In this document: positions 32,726 through 41,888 of the stretch, piece after piece | Numbering within the stretch: the first letter of the stretch is position 1 | Layout of the letters: every line of letters begins with the position of its first letter | Assembly (NCBI RefSeq): GCF_014648695.1 | Contig: NZ_BMRP01000047.1 | Coordinates: 6,251 to 48,548 of the forward strand | Source: Streptomyces albospinus | GTDB lineage: Bacteria; Actinomycetota; Actinomycetes; Streptomycetales; Streptomycetaceae | DNA: 42,298 nucleotides | Direction of reading: 5' to 3' | Notes under the pieces: generated by a model | Seen by the model: only the letters and a program-made list of their open reading frames with translations | What the model was told of the DNA's origin: nothing | The model's database searches: none | Translations under genes and position numbers: made by a program

Positions 32726-33835
32726 CTAGCCGCCCCCGTACGCCCCCTCGGCGCTCCGGGTGATCGCCAGGATCGCCATGTCGTCGTCGCGGGGGCCTCC
32801 GGTCCAGTGCTCCACGTCGCGGAGGAGGGCGTCGATGACCTGATCCGGCCGGCGGAACGGGCCCCGGCCGCCGAGCCCGGCCGCCGGTTCGTAGAACTCC
32901 CCGGAGCGGTTCCTGGCCTCCGTCACGCCGTCGGTGATCAGCAGCAGTGTGGCGCCGGGCGGGAACGGCCGGGTCTCCGGCTCCGGCCGCGGCACGCCCA
33001 GGCCGCTCATGCCCAGCGGAAGCCCGGGTTCCGCCGGATCCAGGGCGGACACCGCGGTGCCCGTGAGCAGATAGGGCGCGGGATGGCCGCAGTTCAGGAG
33101 CCGCACCCGGTCCGCGCCCGGGGTGATCTCACCGAGCAGTGCCGTGACGAACCCCTCCATCCGGACGGCCTCCTCGCGGAGCGAGCCCTCCTTGACCAGC
33201 GCCCGTTCCAGATCCCCGGCCAGCGCCGTGAGGTCGGGCGCCCGGTCCGCCTCCGCCCGGAACGTCCCCAGCAGCACGGAGACCACACCGACCGCGCCCA
33301 TCCCCTTGCCCCGTACGTCCGCGATCAGCAGCCTGGTGCCGTACGGCGTGTCCTGCACCGCGTAGGCGTCCCCGCCGATCTGCGCCTCGACCTCCGCCGC
33401 GCGATAGACCGCCGCGACGGCCAGGGGGCCGATCCGTGTCGGCGGCAGGGGCAGCACGGCACGCTGGGCGGCCTCCGCGACGGAACGCACCAGGTCCAGG
33501 CGGCGCCCGTAGTGGGCGATCACCCGGTTCACGCCGACACCGACGAGCGCGATGAGCACGACGTTGATCAGTGTCCGGGTACCGACCGGACGGCCGAAGT
33601 ATCCGTCCTTGATCGTCAGCGCCAGTTCGATCAGGACCATGGCAGCTCCGGCGGCGAGCGTGCGCCGGAGCGAGAACAGGGCTGCCGTCACCATGACACC
33701 GGCCTCCAGCAGCGCTTCCCCCGCGTATTCCGCCAGCGTCAGGGCGGACCAGATCGCCCCGGCGACCATCAGTGCGACCGGCACGACCGGGACGTACCAG
33801 GGCAACCGTCTGGAAGAAGGGTCCATGCGCGCCAC
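32726..33835 (-). CDS. Membrane-anchored SpoIIE-type PP2C phosphatase
   Basis: A 369-residue Ser/Thr phosphatase of the Streptomyces type with a short N-terminal membrane module. Three to four helices cover about 12-105, followed by a coiled linker (RRLDLVRSVAEAAQRAVLP). The catalytic domain keeps all metal motifs: EAQIGGDAYAV, LIADVRGKGMGA, NCGHPAPYLL, LLLITDGVTEARN and RDDDMAILAI. Such enzymes usually dephosphorylate anti-anti-sigma factors; no such partner is adjacent. Start GTG 33835 has GGAG 8 nt upstream; ATG 33826 is an in-frame alternative. Confidence 0.92.
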   Translation of the reverse strand: MARMDPSSRRLPWYVPVVPVALMVAGAIWSALTLAEYAGEALLEAGVMVTAALFSLRRTLAAGAAMVLIELALTIKDGYFGRPVGTRTLINVVLIALVGVGVNRVIAHYGRRLDLVRSVAEAAQRAVLPLPPTRIGPLAVAAVYRAAEVEAQIGGDAYAVQDTPYGTRLLIADVRGKGMGAVGVVSVLLGTFRAEADRAPDLTALAGDLERALVKEGSLREEAVRMEGFVTALLGEITPGADRVRLLNCGHPAPYLLTGTAVSALDPAEPGLPLGMSGLGVPRPEPETRPFPPGATLLLITDGVTEARNRSGEFYEPAAGLGGRGPFRRPDQVIDALLRDVEHWTGGPRDDDMAILAITRSAEGAYGGG

Positions 33836-33992
33836 CTGTCCGACTCCGGTCGACCCATGCCCGAACAGCGATCATATGCACCCTTTTCGGGGGCTACCAC
33901 CGGCCCGGCGGACCCGCGCGGGAACCTCACCCGTGCACCCGGTGCACGGTGCGCGGAAGCCCTGCGCGGCGGCGGCCCGGCCCGGCCCGGTC

Positions 33993-34769
33993 TCAGGCGT
34001 ACAGATCACGCAGGCGCACCGACAGGCAGGTCACGCACCCCTCCAGTTTCTCGAACTCGCCGATGTCCACGGTCACGGGCCGGTAGCCGAGGTCGGTGAG
34101 GAGCCGTGCGGTGCGGGGCGCCGCGGCGGCCATCAGGAGCTTGCCGCCGCCGAGCAGGACGACATGTGCGCCGGCTTCCTCCGGGACGGGGCGGAAGCGC
34201 GGGAACGCCGCGGGGTCGTCGACCAGCGGCGGGTAGCCGATGACGGTGCCGTCGGGCAGGGCGGTGACCGCGGACTTCAGATGCAGCACCCGGCTGACCG
34301 GTACGGCGATCACCCGGGCGCCCAACGGCTCGAAGACGGCCCGGAGTTGGCGCACCCCCTCGGCGTTGGTACGGCCGCCGCGGCCCACGTACACGGTGTC
34401 GCCGACCTTGAGGACGTCGCCGCCGTCGAGTGTGCCGGGCGCGCGGATCTCGTTGAGCGAGCAGCCGAGCGCCTCGGCCGCCGCACGGGCGGCGGCGACC
34501 TCCGGCCGGCGGGACTCGGCGCCGGGGCGGGCGAGCAGGGCGACATTGCGGAAGACGACCACGGTGTCCTCGACGAAGACCGCGTCCGGGCAGTCGTCGG
34601 CGGGGTCCACCTCGGTGATCCGCCAGCCGTGGTCGCGCAGCACCTGGACGTACTCCTCCCACTGGCGCATCGCCCGCGCCAGGTCCACCGGCCGCCGGTC
34701 GACGTGGGTGACCAGTCCCTCGGCGAGGCGGGGACCGGGGCGGCGGACGAGGGCGTGCCGACTGGGCAT
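33993..34769 (-). CDS. ddaH: Dimethylarginine dimethylaminohydrolase (dimethylargininase)
   Basis: A 258-residue amidinotransferase-fold enzyme that converts N-omega-methylated arginines to citrulline and methylamines. Visible active-site elements: DAVFVEDTVVVF, LDGGDVLKVGDTVYVG, the catalytic His in VLHLKSAVTAL, and nucleophile Cys248 in EGCVTCLSVRL, close to the position of Cys249 in the Pseudomonas enzyme. Length is normal. ATG 34769 has GGAAGGA about 9 nt upstream. A GntR gene lies 57 bp upstream in the same direction, so the two may be one transcript. Arginine deiminase is less likely because the protein is much shorter than the ~410 residues of that family. Confidence 0.92.
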   Translation of the reverse strand: MPSRHALVRRPGPRLAEGLVTHVDRRPVDLARAMRQWEEYVQVLRDHGWRITEVDPADDCPDAVFVEDTVVVFRNVALLARPGAESRRPEVAAARAAAEALGCSLNEIRAPGTLDGGDVLKVGDTVYVGRGGRTNAEGVRQLRAVFEPLGARVIAVPVSRVLHLKSAVTALPDGTVIGYPPLVDDPAAFPRFRPVPEEAGAHVVLLGGGKLLMAAAAPRTARLLTDLGYRPVTVDIGEFEKLEGCVTCLSVRLRDLYA

Positions 34770-34826
34770 GGTCGGGTCCTTCCGTCAGAGGGGCGGGGCG
34801 GCGGTGCGGCGCCCGTCACCGACCCG

Positions 34827-35216
34827 TCACGCATCGGCTCCGTACGCGGCGCGCAGCGCGTCCTCGACGGCGGTGCGGGCGGCGTGCCGGTCCAGGCCGA
34901 GGCGGTGGGCGCGGCGGGCGTAGGCTTCGGCCGCCGCGGCGGCTTCCCGGTCGGCGGCGTCCCCGGCCGCCGCGACGAAGCTGCCGTTGCGCCCGCGGGT
35001 CTCGATGACGCCGTCGGTCTCCAGGGCGCGGTACGCCTTGGCGACGGTGTTGGCGGCCAGCCCGAGTTCGTCGGCGAGGCCGCGGACGGTGGGGAGTTTG
35101 TAGCCGACCGGCAGGCCGCCGTCCCTGGCCTGGTCGGCGATCTGGGTGCGTACCTGCTCGAACGGGGCCTCGGCCGCCGCCGGGTCGATGGTGATCGTCA
35201 GGGTCTGCGGGGACAC
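34827..35216 (-). CDS. GntR family regulator (YtrA-like, short)
   Basis: A 129-residue regulator consisting of a winged helix and a short helical tail. The DNA-binding part is PFEQVRTQIADQARDGGLPVGYKLPTVRGLADELGLAANTVAKAYRALETDGVIETRGRNGSFV. The tail (AAAAAEAYARRAHRLGLDRHAARTAVEDALRAAY) is the YtrA-type dimerisation element. I start it at GTG 35216, with AGGAG 9 nt upstream; ATG 35309 would add a 31-residue unconserved basic leader and has no ribosome binding site. YtrA-type regulators normally precede ABC transporter genes, but here the neighbours are ddaH and asnB. Confidence 0.85.
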   Translation of the reverse strand: MSPQTLTITIDPAAAEAPFEQVRTQIADQARDGGLPVGYKLPTVRGLADELGLAANTVAKAYRALETDGVIETRGRNGSFVAAAGDAADREAAAAAEAYARRAHRLGLDRHAARTAVEDALRAAYGADA

Positions 35217-35354
35217 GGTGGCGCTCCTGGTGAGGGTGGTGGTGCGGGCGGCGGGTGCGCGGGAGGGGCGGGCCCGGGCTCGCGGGGTGCGCGGTTTTGT
35301 CGCATCCATTGTGCGCCAGAAGCGGCCACCGTGCCGGTAGGTGGGACGGGCTGA

Positions 35355-37205
35355 TCACAACTCCAGCGTCGTGCCGGTCGTGCGCAGCCAGGTGTTCATG
35401 CCGAGGACCAGTTCGGCGCCGGGGCGGATGTCGTTGCGCGCACCGTCGGCGGTGGCCTCGGCCAGGGCTCCGGAGTCCAGCAGCGGGCGTACCGGGGCGT
35501 CGCGGTCGGCCGCCAGCTCCTTGAGCTCGGCGCGCAGGGCCTCGTTGTAGTGCGGGTCCTGGGTGCTGGGGTAGGGGCTCTTGACGCGGTCGGCGACCAG
35601 GTCGGGCAGGACGTCGCGGGTGGCGGCGCGCAGCAGCGACTTCTCGCGGCCGTCGAAGGTCTTCATCGACCAGGGGGTGTTGAAGACGTAGTCGACCAGG
35701 CGGTGGTCGCAGAACGGGACCCGGACCTCCAGGCCGACGGCCATGCTGGCGCGGTCCTTGCGGTCGAGGAGGATCTGGACGAAGCGGGTCAGGTGCAGAT
35801 AGCTGACCTCGCGCATCCGGCGCTGGTGTCCGGTGTCGCTGTCCAGGTACGGGACTTCCGCGAGCGCCTCGCGGTAGCGGCGGGATTCGTACCCGGGCAG
35901 GTCGAGCTTGCCGAGCAGGCCCTTGTCGAGCAGCGCCTCGCGGACCGCGTCGCCGCCGGAGAACCGGCCGGAGACGCCCGCGGCGATCCAGGGGAAGGTG
36001 TCGGCGTTGACCGACTCCGGGTCGTGGAACCAGCGGTAGCCGCCGAACACCTCGTCCGCGGATTCGCCGGAGAGGGCGACCGTGGACTGTTCGCGGACCG
36101 CCTTGAACAGCAGGTAGAGGGAGGTGTCGCCGTCGCCGAAGCCGTTGGGCAGGTCGCGGGCGGCGAGCACGGCGGCGCGGTGGCCGGGGTCCATCAGGGC
36201 GGCGGTGTCCAGCACGATGTCGTGGTGGTCGGAGTGGACGTGCTCGGCCAGCGCGTGCGCGTAGGGCCCGTCGGGGGTGCCGCGCAGGTCGTCGGGCGTG
36301 AAGTTCTCGGTGTAGCCGGTGAAGTCGACGGCGAACGAGCGGACCGGGCCGCTGCCCCGGGCGGCCAGCGCCCTGGCGGAGAGCGCGGTGATGGCGGAGG
36401 AGTCCAGGCCGCCGGAGAGCAGGGTGCACAGCGGGACGTCGGCGATCAACTGGCGGGCGACGATGTCGTCGAGCAGTTCACGGACGCGGGCGACGGTGGT
36501 GTCGACGTCGTCGGTGTGCTCGCGGGCTTCGAGGGCCCAGTAGCGGCTGATGCGTATGCCGTTCCGGTCGACCCGGACGAGGTGGCCGGGGCGGACCTCG
36601 TGCAGGCCCTTGTAGACGGCGTGGCCGGGCGTCTTGGTGAAGGTGACCAGTTCGGCGAGGCCCTCCGCGTCGACGGCCGGGCGTATGCCGGGGTGGGCGT
36701 GGACCGCCTTGGGTTCGGAGCCGAAGAGGACGCCGTCGCGGGTCGGGTAGTAGTAGAGCGGCTTGATGCCCATCCGGTCGCGGACCAACAGGAGTTCCTC
36801 GGTCTGCGGGTCCCAGAGCGCGAAGGCGTACATGCCGTTGAGGCGTTCGGCGAACGCCTCGCCCCACTGGAGGTAGGCGTGCAGCACGACTTCGGTGTCG
36901 CTGCTGGTCCGGAAGGTGTGGCCGAGGGTCTCCAACTCGGCGCGCAGTTCGCGGTAGTTGTAGACCTCGCCGCTGTACGTCGTGACGATCAGGGTGCGAC
37001 CGTCGCGGTCGACCTTCATGGGCTGTCCACCGCCGTCGATGTCGATGACGGCGAGCCGGCGGTGGCCGAACGCGGCGTGGGTGTCGAGCCAGATGCCGGC
37101 GGCGTCCGGGCCGCGGCAGGCCATGGTCTGCGTCATCGCCTCAAGCGTGGGGCGCTGCGTCGTCAGGTCGTTGTCGTAGGAGATCCATCCTGTGATTCCG
37201 CACAT
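35355..37205 (-). CDS. asnB: Asparagine synthase (glutamine-hydrolysing)
   Basis: A 616-residue two-domain enzyme that makes asparagine from aspartate, ATP and glutamine. Cys2 after the initiator Met (MCGITGW) is the glutaminase nucleophile once Met is removed; GHRRLAVIDIDGGGQPM, YSGEVYNYRELRAEL and SSDTEVVLHAY complete the N-terminal domain. The synthetase domain has the PP-loop LLSGGLDSSAI, LSGESADEVFGGY and LEVRVPFCDHRLVDY. ATG 37205 has GAAGGAGGAG about 9 nt upstream, which overrides the longer frame to 37244. It is divergent from a GNAT gene across 253 bp. Homologues can also amidate other carboxylates (for example in natural product or osmolyte pathways), but nothing here demands that. 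Confidence 0.94.
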   Translation of the reverse strand: MCGITGWISYDNDLTTQRPTLEAMTQTMACRGPDAAGIWLDTHAAFGHRRLAVIDIDGGGQPMKVDRDGRTLIVTTYSGEVYNYRELRAELETLGHTFRTSSDTEVVLHAYLQWGEAFAERLNGMYAFALWDPQTEELLLVRDRMGIKPLYYYPTRDGVLFGSEPKAVHAHPGIRPAVDAEGLAELVTFTKTPGHAVYKGLHEVRPGHLVRVDRNGIRISRYWALEAREHTDDVDTTVARVRELLDDIVARQLIADVPLCTLLSGGLDSSAITALSARALAARGSGPVRSFAVDFTGYTENFTPDDLRGTPDGPYAHALAEHVHSDHHDIVLDTAALMDPGHRAAVLAARDLPNGFGDGDTSLYLLFKAVREQSTVALSGESADEVFGGYRWFHDPESVNADTFPWIAAGVSGRFSGGDAVREALLDKGLLGKLDLPGYESRRYREALAEVPYLDSDTGHQRRMREVSYLHLTRFVQILLDRKDRASMAVGLEVRVPFCDHRLVDYVFNTPWSMKTFDGREKSLLRAATRDVLPDLVADRVKSPYPSTQDPHYNEALRAELKELAADRDAPVRPLLDSGALAEATADGARNDIRPGAELVLGMNTWLRTTGTTLEL

Positions 37206-37458
37206 GGTCGCGGCTCCTCCTTCGGTTGCGGCCGGCCGCCGCACTGCCGTCGGCGGCCCGCTTGATCACCGTACGCCCAGATAGTTGCAGCGGCCACCTA
37301 TGTTGGGGTGCGACCGTCCGGAATGAGCCAGCTACGCACCGCACACCGGAAAGGACGGCACATCCCCTCTCGCCGGGCGGATCTCCCGCGGCACCTCGCC
37401 CGCCGGCGAGCGGAAAAGAGGAGGCGGAGCGGGGCGCCGCGGCGTACCGTCCGCGACC

Positions 37459-38397
37459 ATGACGCTTACCGTGCGCGACTTCCGTCCCGCCGACGCCAAG
37501 GCCGTCGCCGACCTGCGGCGGGCCGCGCTGCCGCATCTGATCGCGACCCCGCAGGGCGTCGCCTGGCAGGTCGTGAGCGCTCCCCCGGCGCAACGGCTGC
37601 GGGTGTTCGTCGCCGAGCTGGCCGGCCGGGTGATCGGCCAGATCAGCGCCCAACTCCTGCACGAGAGCAGCGTGCCGGGGCAGGCGGCGGCCACCCCCGT
37701 CGTCCACCCCGGCCACCGGCGGCAGGGCGCCGGCGGGGCCCTGCTGACCGCCGCCGAGGAGCATCTGACCGCGATCGGCGCCGGCCGCCTCTTCGCCTGG
37801 GCCGTCGACGAACCCGGCTCGCTGGCCTTCGCCGCGCGCCGCGGCTACCGCCTCACCCGCCCGGCCGGCTTTCTCCGGCTCGATCTGGCGGGCACCGCGC
37901 TGCCCGCGCTGCCCGCGCTCCCCGCCCCCTTGCCGCCCGGCGTCCGGCTGTGCACCGGCGCGGACTTCGGGGCCGATCCGTATCCGCTGTTCACCGCGGA
38001 CGCGGAGGCCGCCGCGGACGAGCCGGGCGATGTCGCCAGCGACGCCATGGACTACGAGACCTGGCTGCGCACCACCTGGGAGCACCCCGACATCGATCTC
38101 GACCTCACCTCGGTGGTGACCGTCGGCGGCGAGGTCGCCGCCTTCACCCTCGTCGCCACCGACGGCCTCGGCCGCTGTGCCACGGCGATGACCGGCACCC
38201 GCCGCGCCTTCCGCGGCCGGGGCCTGGCCCGGCTCGCCAAGACCGACTCGCTGCTGCGCGCCCGGGACGCCGGATGCACCGAAGCCTTCACCGGCAACGA
38301 CGACGGCAACGCCCCGATCCTGGCCCTCAACCGCGCCTTCGGCTACCGGCCGTACGCCGCCCAACAGCGGTGCGTACGGGACCTGGTGCGGAGGTGA
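37459..38397 (+). CDS. Tandem GNAT acetyltransferase
   Basis: A 312-residue protein with two GNAT domains. The first (about 1-145) shows the coenzyme A loop VVHPGHRRQGAGGALLTAAEEH; the second (about 155-312) shows TGTRRAFRGRGLARLAKTDSLLRA and NDDGNAPILALNRAFGYRPY, a typical motif B end. Architecture resembles mycothiol synthase and antibiotic-type tandem acetyltransferases, but the gene sits outside a mycothiol context. The start is ATG 37459. It is convergent with the methyltransferase gene (16-bp gap). Substrate unknown. Confidence 0.9.
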   Translation: MTLTVRDFRPADAKAVADLRRAALPHLIATPQGVAWQVVSAPPAQRLRVFVAELAGRVIGQISAQLLHESSVPGQAAATPVVHPGHRRQGAGGALLTAAEEHLTAIGAGRLFAWAVDEPGSLAFAARRGYRLTRPAGFLRLDLAGTALPALPALPAPLPPGVRLCTGADFGADPYPLFTADAEAAADEPGDVASDAMDYETWLRTTWEHPDIDLDLTSVVTVGGEVAAFTLVATDGLGRCATAMTGTRRAFRGRGLARLAKTDSLLRARDAGCTEAFTGNDDGNAPILALNRAFGYRPYAAQQRCVRDLVRR

Positions 38398-38413
38398 GGG
38401 GCTGACCGGCGGG

Positions 38414-39073
38414 TCAGGCCCTCCGGCCGGCCGCGGGGTCCGCATGGACGATCAGGGCATACCGCTCGTCGGAGACCTCCCTCCCCCACAGCGCAGGCTC
38501 GGCCGACAGGTCGGCCAGCTCCGTACGGGACGCCAACGGCGCGGTGAGCGCGGCAAGTTCGGTGGCGCGCAGGCCGACCGGGGCGGCCTCGCCCCAACGG
38601 CCCTCCACCAGGACCAGGCGGCCACCGGGGGCGAGCAGCCCCGCCCACCGGCGCAGCGCGGACGCCGGATCGGGCAGCGCCCACAGGACGTGGCGCACCA
38701 GGACGGCGGCGAACCTGCGCTCCCCCACGGGTGGTTCGGCTGCCTCGCCCACTATGAACACCGCGTCACGTCCCGCGAGCTTGTCGCGGGCCAGCGCGAC
38801 CATGGCCGGTGAACGGTCGACGCCGGTGACCCGGTGGCCCTGCTCTGCGGCGAGCAGGGCCAGGCTGCCCGTGCCGCAGCCCAGATCGAGGACCGCGGCG
38901 GGCGCGGCGGGCAGCCAGGAGCGCAGCCGGGCGGCCCAGGCGGCCCGGACGCCGGGGTCGCGCAGACCGTGGTCGGGCTCCTCGTCGAAGGTCGCGGCGG
39001 CGGCTTCCCAGTAGGCGGCGTCCGCATCGGGAAGGGGCGATTCCGCCTGGTCGGCGGGTGTGTTGGCAGTCAT
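38414..39073 (-). CDS. Class I SAM-dependent methyltransferase
   Basis: A 219-residue methyltransferase of the UbiE/type 11 group. Motif I is VLDLGCGTGSLALLAAEQGHRVTGVDRSPAMVALAR, motif II is FAAVLVRHVLWALPDP, and motif III is LAPGGRLVLVEGRWG. The N-terminal YWEAAAATFDEEPDHGL is common in this branch. ATG 39073 is chosen for the domain position; no strong ribosome binding site is visible, and the longer frame to 39301 has no conserved sequence. The substrate cannot be inferred. Confidence 0.88.
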   Translation of the reverse strand: MTANTPADQAESPLPDADAAYWEAAAATFDEEPDHGLRDPGVRAAWAARLRSWLPAAPAAVLDLGCGTGSLALLAAEQGHRVTGVDRSPAMVALARDKLAGRDAVFIVGEAAEPPVGERRFAAVLVRHVLWALPDPASALRRWAGLLAPGGRLVLVEGRWGEAAPVGLRATELAALTAPLASRTELADLSAEPALWGREVSDERYALIVHADPAAGRRA

Positions 39074-39248
39074 GGGACCATGGTGCCCGCCGCCACTGAC
39101 AACGGCCGGTGACCGCCGGGCGGACGGCCGCGGAGAGCGTCCGGGCAGGGCGGGGGAGTACCGTTGAAGGCGCTGGAGGTGGCCGGTGGCGGCCCGCAGC
39201 GGAGGGCCGCGGACGCCGGGCGTCGCACCGGCATGGGACCGGTCGTAG

Positions 39249-41765
39249 ATGAGCGCATTCCCGAGCAGCCGCCTCACCGGAGACGGAGTCCTCGACTTCA
39301 CCCGGACCGCCGTGGTGCTGGCCGATCACACGGGGGTGGTACGGGGCTGGACCGAGGGCGCCGAACGGCTCCTCGGGTATCCGGCGCCCCGGGCCGTCGG
39401 CCGGCCGCTCGCGGAGGTCTTCGCCGGGGCGGACCCCCGTCCGGCGGCGCAGGACAGCACCTGGCGGGACCGGCTGGCGGCGGCGGACGGCTGGAGCGGG
39501 CTGGCCGCGGTGCGCCACAGCGACGGGCGCCGGCTCGATCTGGAACTGCGCGTGCTGCCGGTGCTGGACGCCCGGAAGCGGTCCTCCCGGCTGGTCCTGG
39601 CCGCCGAGATGATGCGGACCCCCTGGTCGGGGCTGGGCCGTTCGATGCTGGACGGCATCCTCGGGATGTCGCCGGTCGGGGTGGCCATGCTGGACCCCGA
39701 TCTCCGGTACGTCTGGCTGAACGACGCGCTGGAGCGGATGGGCGGCGCGCCGCGCGCCGAGCGGGTCGGGAAGCGGATCGGCGAGGTGCAGCCGGGGCTG
39801 CCCGCCGAGTCCATCGAGGCGGAGATGCGGCGGGTGCTGCGGACCGGCGTCCCCTCGGTGGGCGTCGAGTACCTGGGCCGCCCGCGGTCCGATCCGCGGC
39901 GCGAGCACGCCTACTCGACGTCGTTCTTCCGCCTGGAGGACGAGGCCGGCGGCGTACTGGGCGTCTGCTACATGGTCCTGGACGTCACGGAGAGCTATCG
40001 CGCCCGGCAGCGGATGGCGCTGCTCACCCGCGCCGGGGAGCGGATCGGCAGTTCGCTGGACGTCTGGCAGACGGCGCAGGAGCTGGCGGACGCGGCGGTT
40101 CCGGACCTCGCCGACTTCGTCACCGTCGACCTGCTCGACGCGATGGTGTCCGGTGAGGAGCCCTCGTCCGGCCCGGTCCATGCCACGGACCTGTTCACCA
40201 TGCGCCGGGCGGGGCAGCGGTCCGTACGGGAGGGCTGCCCCGAGGCGGTGGTCGCCGTCGGGGAGCGGGCCTCGTATCCCCAGTCGGCGCCCGTCGTCCT
40301 GAGCCTCACCGGGGGCGACTCCCTGCTGCTGCCGGTCCTGGACCTGGACGGCAGCGACTGGCCGGCCGACGACCCGGTCCGGGCCGCGCGCCTCCGGGAG
40401 CTGGGCTTCCACTCGCTGATGGTGGTGCCGCTGCGGGCCCGGGGCACCTTCCTGGGCGCGGCCACGTTCGCCCGCTGGCAGCCCACCGGGCCGTTCCAGC
40501 CCGACGACCTGGTGCTGGCCGAGGAGTTCGTGACCCGTGCGGCGATCTCCCTCGACAACGCCCGCCGGTTCACCCGCGAACACGCCGCGGCGCTCACCCT
40601 CCAGCGCAGTCTGCTGCCGCGCGATCTGCCCGAACAGAGCGCGGTGGACGCGGCATACCGCTATCTGCCCGCCGATTCGTCTACGGGTGTGGGCGGCGAC
40701 TGGTTCGATGTGATCCCGCTGTCCGGGGCCCGGGTCGCGCTGGTGGTCGGCGACGTGGTCGGGCACGGGGTGCACGCCGCGGCCACGATGGGGCGGCTGC
40801 GGGCCGCGGTGCAGGCGCTGGCCGACCTGGACCTGTCGCCCGAGGAAGTACTGGCCCACCTCGACGACATGGTCAACCGGGTCGCCCATGACGCCAACAG
40901 CGACGACGGGGTGATCGGCGCGACCTGCCTGTACGCGGTCTACGACCCGGTGAGCTGCTCCTGCACGCTGGCCCGGGCCGGACATCCGGCGCCGCTGCTG
41001 GTCAGCCCGGCGGGCGCCTGCCAGCTCGTGGATCTGCCGACCGGCCCGCCGCTGGGGCTGGGCGGGATGCCCTTCGAATCCACGGAACTCCTGCTGTCCG
41101 AAGGGAGCTTGCTGGCGCTCTACACGAACGGCCTGCTGCTGGGCAAGGCCCTCGACCTCGACGGCGGGATCACCCGGCTGCGTACCGCGCTAGCCGATCC
41201 GCAGGCCCCGCTGGAGGACATCTGCGAGACGGTCGTCAGCAGTCTGCCCGGCGCCCGGCCGGTCGACGACGTGGCCCTGCTGCTGGCCCGCACCCGGGCG
41301 CTGCCGCAGGAGCAGCTGGCCTCCTGGGACATCGCCGCCGACCCGTCCGCGGTCGGTGCGGCCCGCCGGTCCGCCGCCGGGCAACTGGCCCGATGGGGGC
41401 TGGAGAAGCTGGAGTTCTCCGCCGAGCTGATCGTCAGCGAACTGGTCACCAACGCCATCCGGCACGCGTCCGGGCCGATCAGGCTGCGGATGATCCGGGA
41501 CGGGGCGCTGATCTGCGAGGTCTCGGACGGCAGCAGCACCGCGCCGCATCTGCGCCATGCCAGGACGACCGACGAGGGCGGCCGGGGGCTGTTCCTCATC
41601 GCCCAGTACGCCGAGCGGTGGGGCGCCCGCTACACGGCGGACGGCAAGTTCATCTGGGCCGAACTCCCCCTGGACGCGGTGGCCGAGACCGTACCGGCGA
41701 GCGCCCTCATCGACGCGTTCGCCGACCTCGACCCCCCGGTGGCCCCGCCCCCCGACACCCGGTGA
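39249..41765 (+). CDS. PAS-PAS-GAF-PP2C-HATPase regulatory protein with altered metal motif
   Basis: An 838-residue cytoplasmic signalling protein. Domains in order: PAS (about 15-125, VVLADHTGVVRGWTEGAERLLGY), PAS (about 130-255, GVAMLDPDLRYVWLNDALERM), GAF (about 265-440), SpoIIE-type PP2C (about 455-690), and an anti-sigma-type HATPase (about 700-815, ELIVSELVTNAIRHA and SDGSSTAPHLRHARTTDEGGRGLFLI). In the PP2C domain GGDWFDV (Asp484), VVGDVVGHG (Asp502) and VDDVALLLA (Asp673-674) are normal, but the usual YTDG is YTNG: Asn627 replaces a predicted metal ligand, which may weaken or abolish phosphatase activity. Combined phosphatase and kinase-like domains suggest partner-switching control of a sigma factor. 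It stands alone. Confidence 0.9.
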   Translation: MSAFPSSRLTGDGVLDFTRTAVVLADHTGVVRGWTEGAERLLGYPAPRAVGRPLAEVFAGADPRPAAQDSTWRDRLAAADGWSGLAAVRHSDGRRLDLELRVLPVLDARKRSSRLVLAAEMMRTPWSGLGRSMLDGILGMSPVGVAMLDPDLRYVWLNDALERMGGAPRAERVGKRIGEVQPGLPAESIEAEMRRVLRTGVPSVGVEYLGRPRSDPRREHAYSTSFFRLEDEAGGVLGVCYMVLDVTESYRARQRMALLTRAGERIGSSLDVWQTAQELADAAVPDLADFVTVDLLDAMVSGEEPSSGPVHATDLFTMRRAGQRSVREGCPEAVVAVGERASYPQSAPVVLSLTGGDSLLLPVLDLDGSDWPADDPVRAARLRELGFHSLMVVPLRARGTFLGAATFARWQPTGPFQPDDLVLAEEFVTRAAISLDNARRFTREHAAALTLQRSLLPRDLPEQSAVDAAYRYLPADSSTGVGGDWFDVIPLSGARVALVVGDVVGHGVHAAATMGRLRAAVQALADLDLSPEEVLAHLDDMVNRVAHDANSDDGVIGATCLYAVYDPVSCSCTLARAGHPAPLLVSPAGACQLVDLPTGPPLGLGGMPFESTELLLSEGSLLALYTNGLLLGKALDLDGGITRLRTALADPQAPLEDICETVVSSLPGARPVDDVALLLARTRALPQEQLASWDIAADPSAVGAARRSAAGQLARWGLEKLEFSAELIVSELVTNAIRHASGPIRLRMIRDGALICEVSDGSSTAPHLRHARTTDEGGRGLFLIAQYAERWGARYTADGKFIWAELPLDAVAETVPASALIDAFADLDPPVAPPPDTR

Positions 41766-41888
41766 CCCCGTACGGCCCCGCAGCACCCCAACCCCCGTTC
41801 CCCGGGCCCCCGATGCCCGTTTTCACCCCGGCTGCCTGTGCCCCTGCTTAGACGTCGTCTCATTTGGTGTGTTCGGTAGTCTGTGGTC

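Noticed and set aside
35550..37265. 571-residue plus-strand frame opposite asnB
   Set aside because: Val/Gly/Ala-rich antisense translation of a fully conserved gene.
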